A stretch of DNA of 20,377 nucleotides from CAZGUH01 sp964529005 (GTDB lineage: Bacteria > Actinomycetota > Acidimicrobiia > Acidimicrobiales > Ilumatobacteraceae). Every line of letters starts with the position of its first letter. The stretch's first letter is position 1. The DNA lies in contig CAZGUH010000059.1 in assembly GCA_964529005.1 (NCBI GenBank), positions 1 to 20,377 on the forward strand, read 5' to 3'. The notes beneath the pieces are model-generated. The model was not told where the DNA came from and made no database searches. It worked only from the letters and a program-made list of their open reading frames with translations. Positions 20,361-20,377 of this stretch are shown here, piece after piece. The position numbers and the translations under genes are program-made.

Positions 20361-20377
20361 GCGGGTCCTCATTGCCG
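20350..20377 (+). CDS. Probable biotin carboxylase subunit of an acyl-CoA carboxylase, N-terminal fragment (runs off the right edge)
   Basis: The last 28 bases translate from ATG as MLLKRVLIA. This strongly resembles the start of acetyl-, propionyl- and methylcrotonyl-CoA carboxylase alpha subunits, which typically read KVLIANRGEIA; the next residues are beyond the edge. Such subunits carboxylate biotin with ATP and bicarbonate. Divergent placement against an acyl-CoA dehydrogenase is common for leucine or isovalerate degradation sets, which would fit. The intergenic distance to the dehydrogenase is only 26 bases, so the two promoters must overlap. The call rests on nine residues plus context. 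Confidence 0.6.

Overview
The window is dense, very GC-rich DNA. Start codons are often GTG, many neighbouring genes share a 4-base ATGA/GTGA overlap, and the gene families are typical of Actinomycetota. I infer an actinobacterium, perhaps of the Acidimicrobiia; no rRNA or marker gene here proves it. A run of exactly 100 N at 16490-16589 shows this is a scaffold with an unresolved gap, probably a draft or metagenome assembly.

Left half (1-12847): a catabolic cluster built around a divergent promoter region at 5038-5175. Leftward run P450, aldehyde dehydrogenase, two Dpp/Opp-type permeases and, at the very edge, the first 18-19 codons of an amidohydrolase. Rightward run the two matching ABC ATPases, two short-chain dehydrogenases, a luciferase-like flavin monooxygenase, a thiolase-fold protein without the thiolase cysteines, its DUF35 zinc-ribbon/OB-fold partner, and a nitronate-monooxygenase-like protein. 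A convergent FadR-type GntR regulator (12875-13621) closes the cluster. A plausible reading is uptake of an organic substrate, oxidation of alcohol to aldehyde to acid, and CoA-dependent side-chain cleavage by an Ltp2/DUF35-like aldolase. The substrate cannot be read from the sequence. No substrate-binding protein or acyl-CoA ligase lies inside the window.

Middle (13622-14308): divergently from the regulator runs a stand-alone MaoC-fold hydratase of the mesaconyl-CoA/methylmalyl-CoA dehydratase type. It converges on the next gene over a strong GC hairpin.

Right-centre (14315-18079): an A1-type cytochrome c oxidase subunit I with a C-terminal two-helix extension. Divergent from it is a three-gene set: a lone PAS-domain protein whose N-terminus carries a tandem AQSPIE repeat (interrupted by the N gap), a 38-residue single-span membrane peptide, and a winged-helix regulator with three conserved-type cysteines resembling the Fe-S-binding SufR/COG2345 group. 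A palindrome, TCTAG-N6-CTAGA, sits between the two transcription units. This is the best candidate for an undescribed system, possibly a redox- or oxygen-responsive module controlling the oxidase.

Right end (18099-20377): a CitE-like CoA-ester lyase and an LCAD-type acyl-CoA dehydrogenase on the minus strand, then, divergently, the first nine codons of a probable biotin carboxylase subunit (MLLKRVLIA). These, together with the MaoC hydratase, suggest branched-chain or short acyl-CoA metabolism. No tRNA, rRNA, transposase or CRISPR array was seen, and no gene-free stretch exceeds 300 bases.
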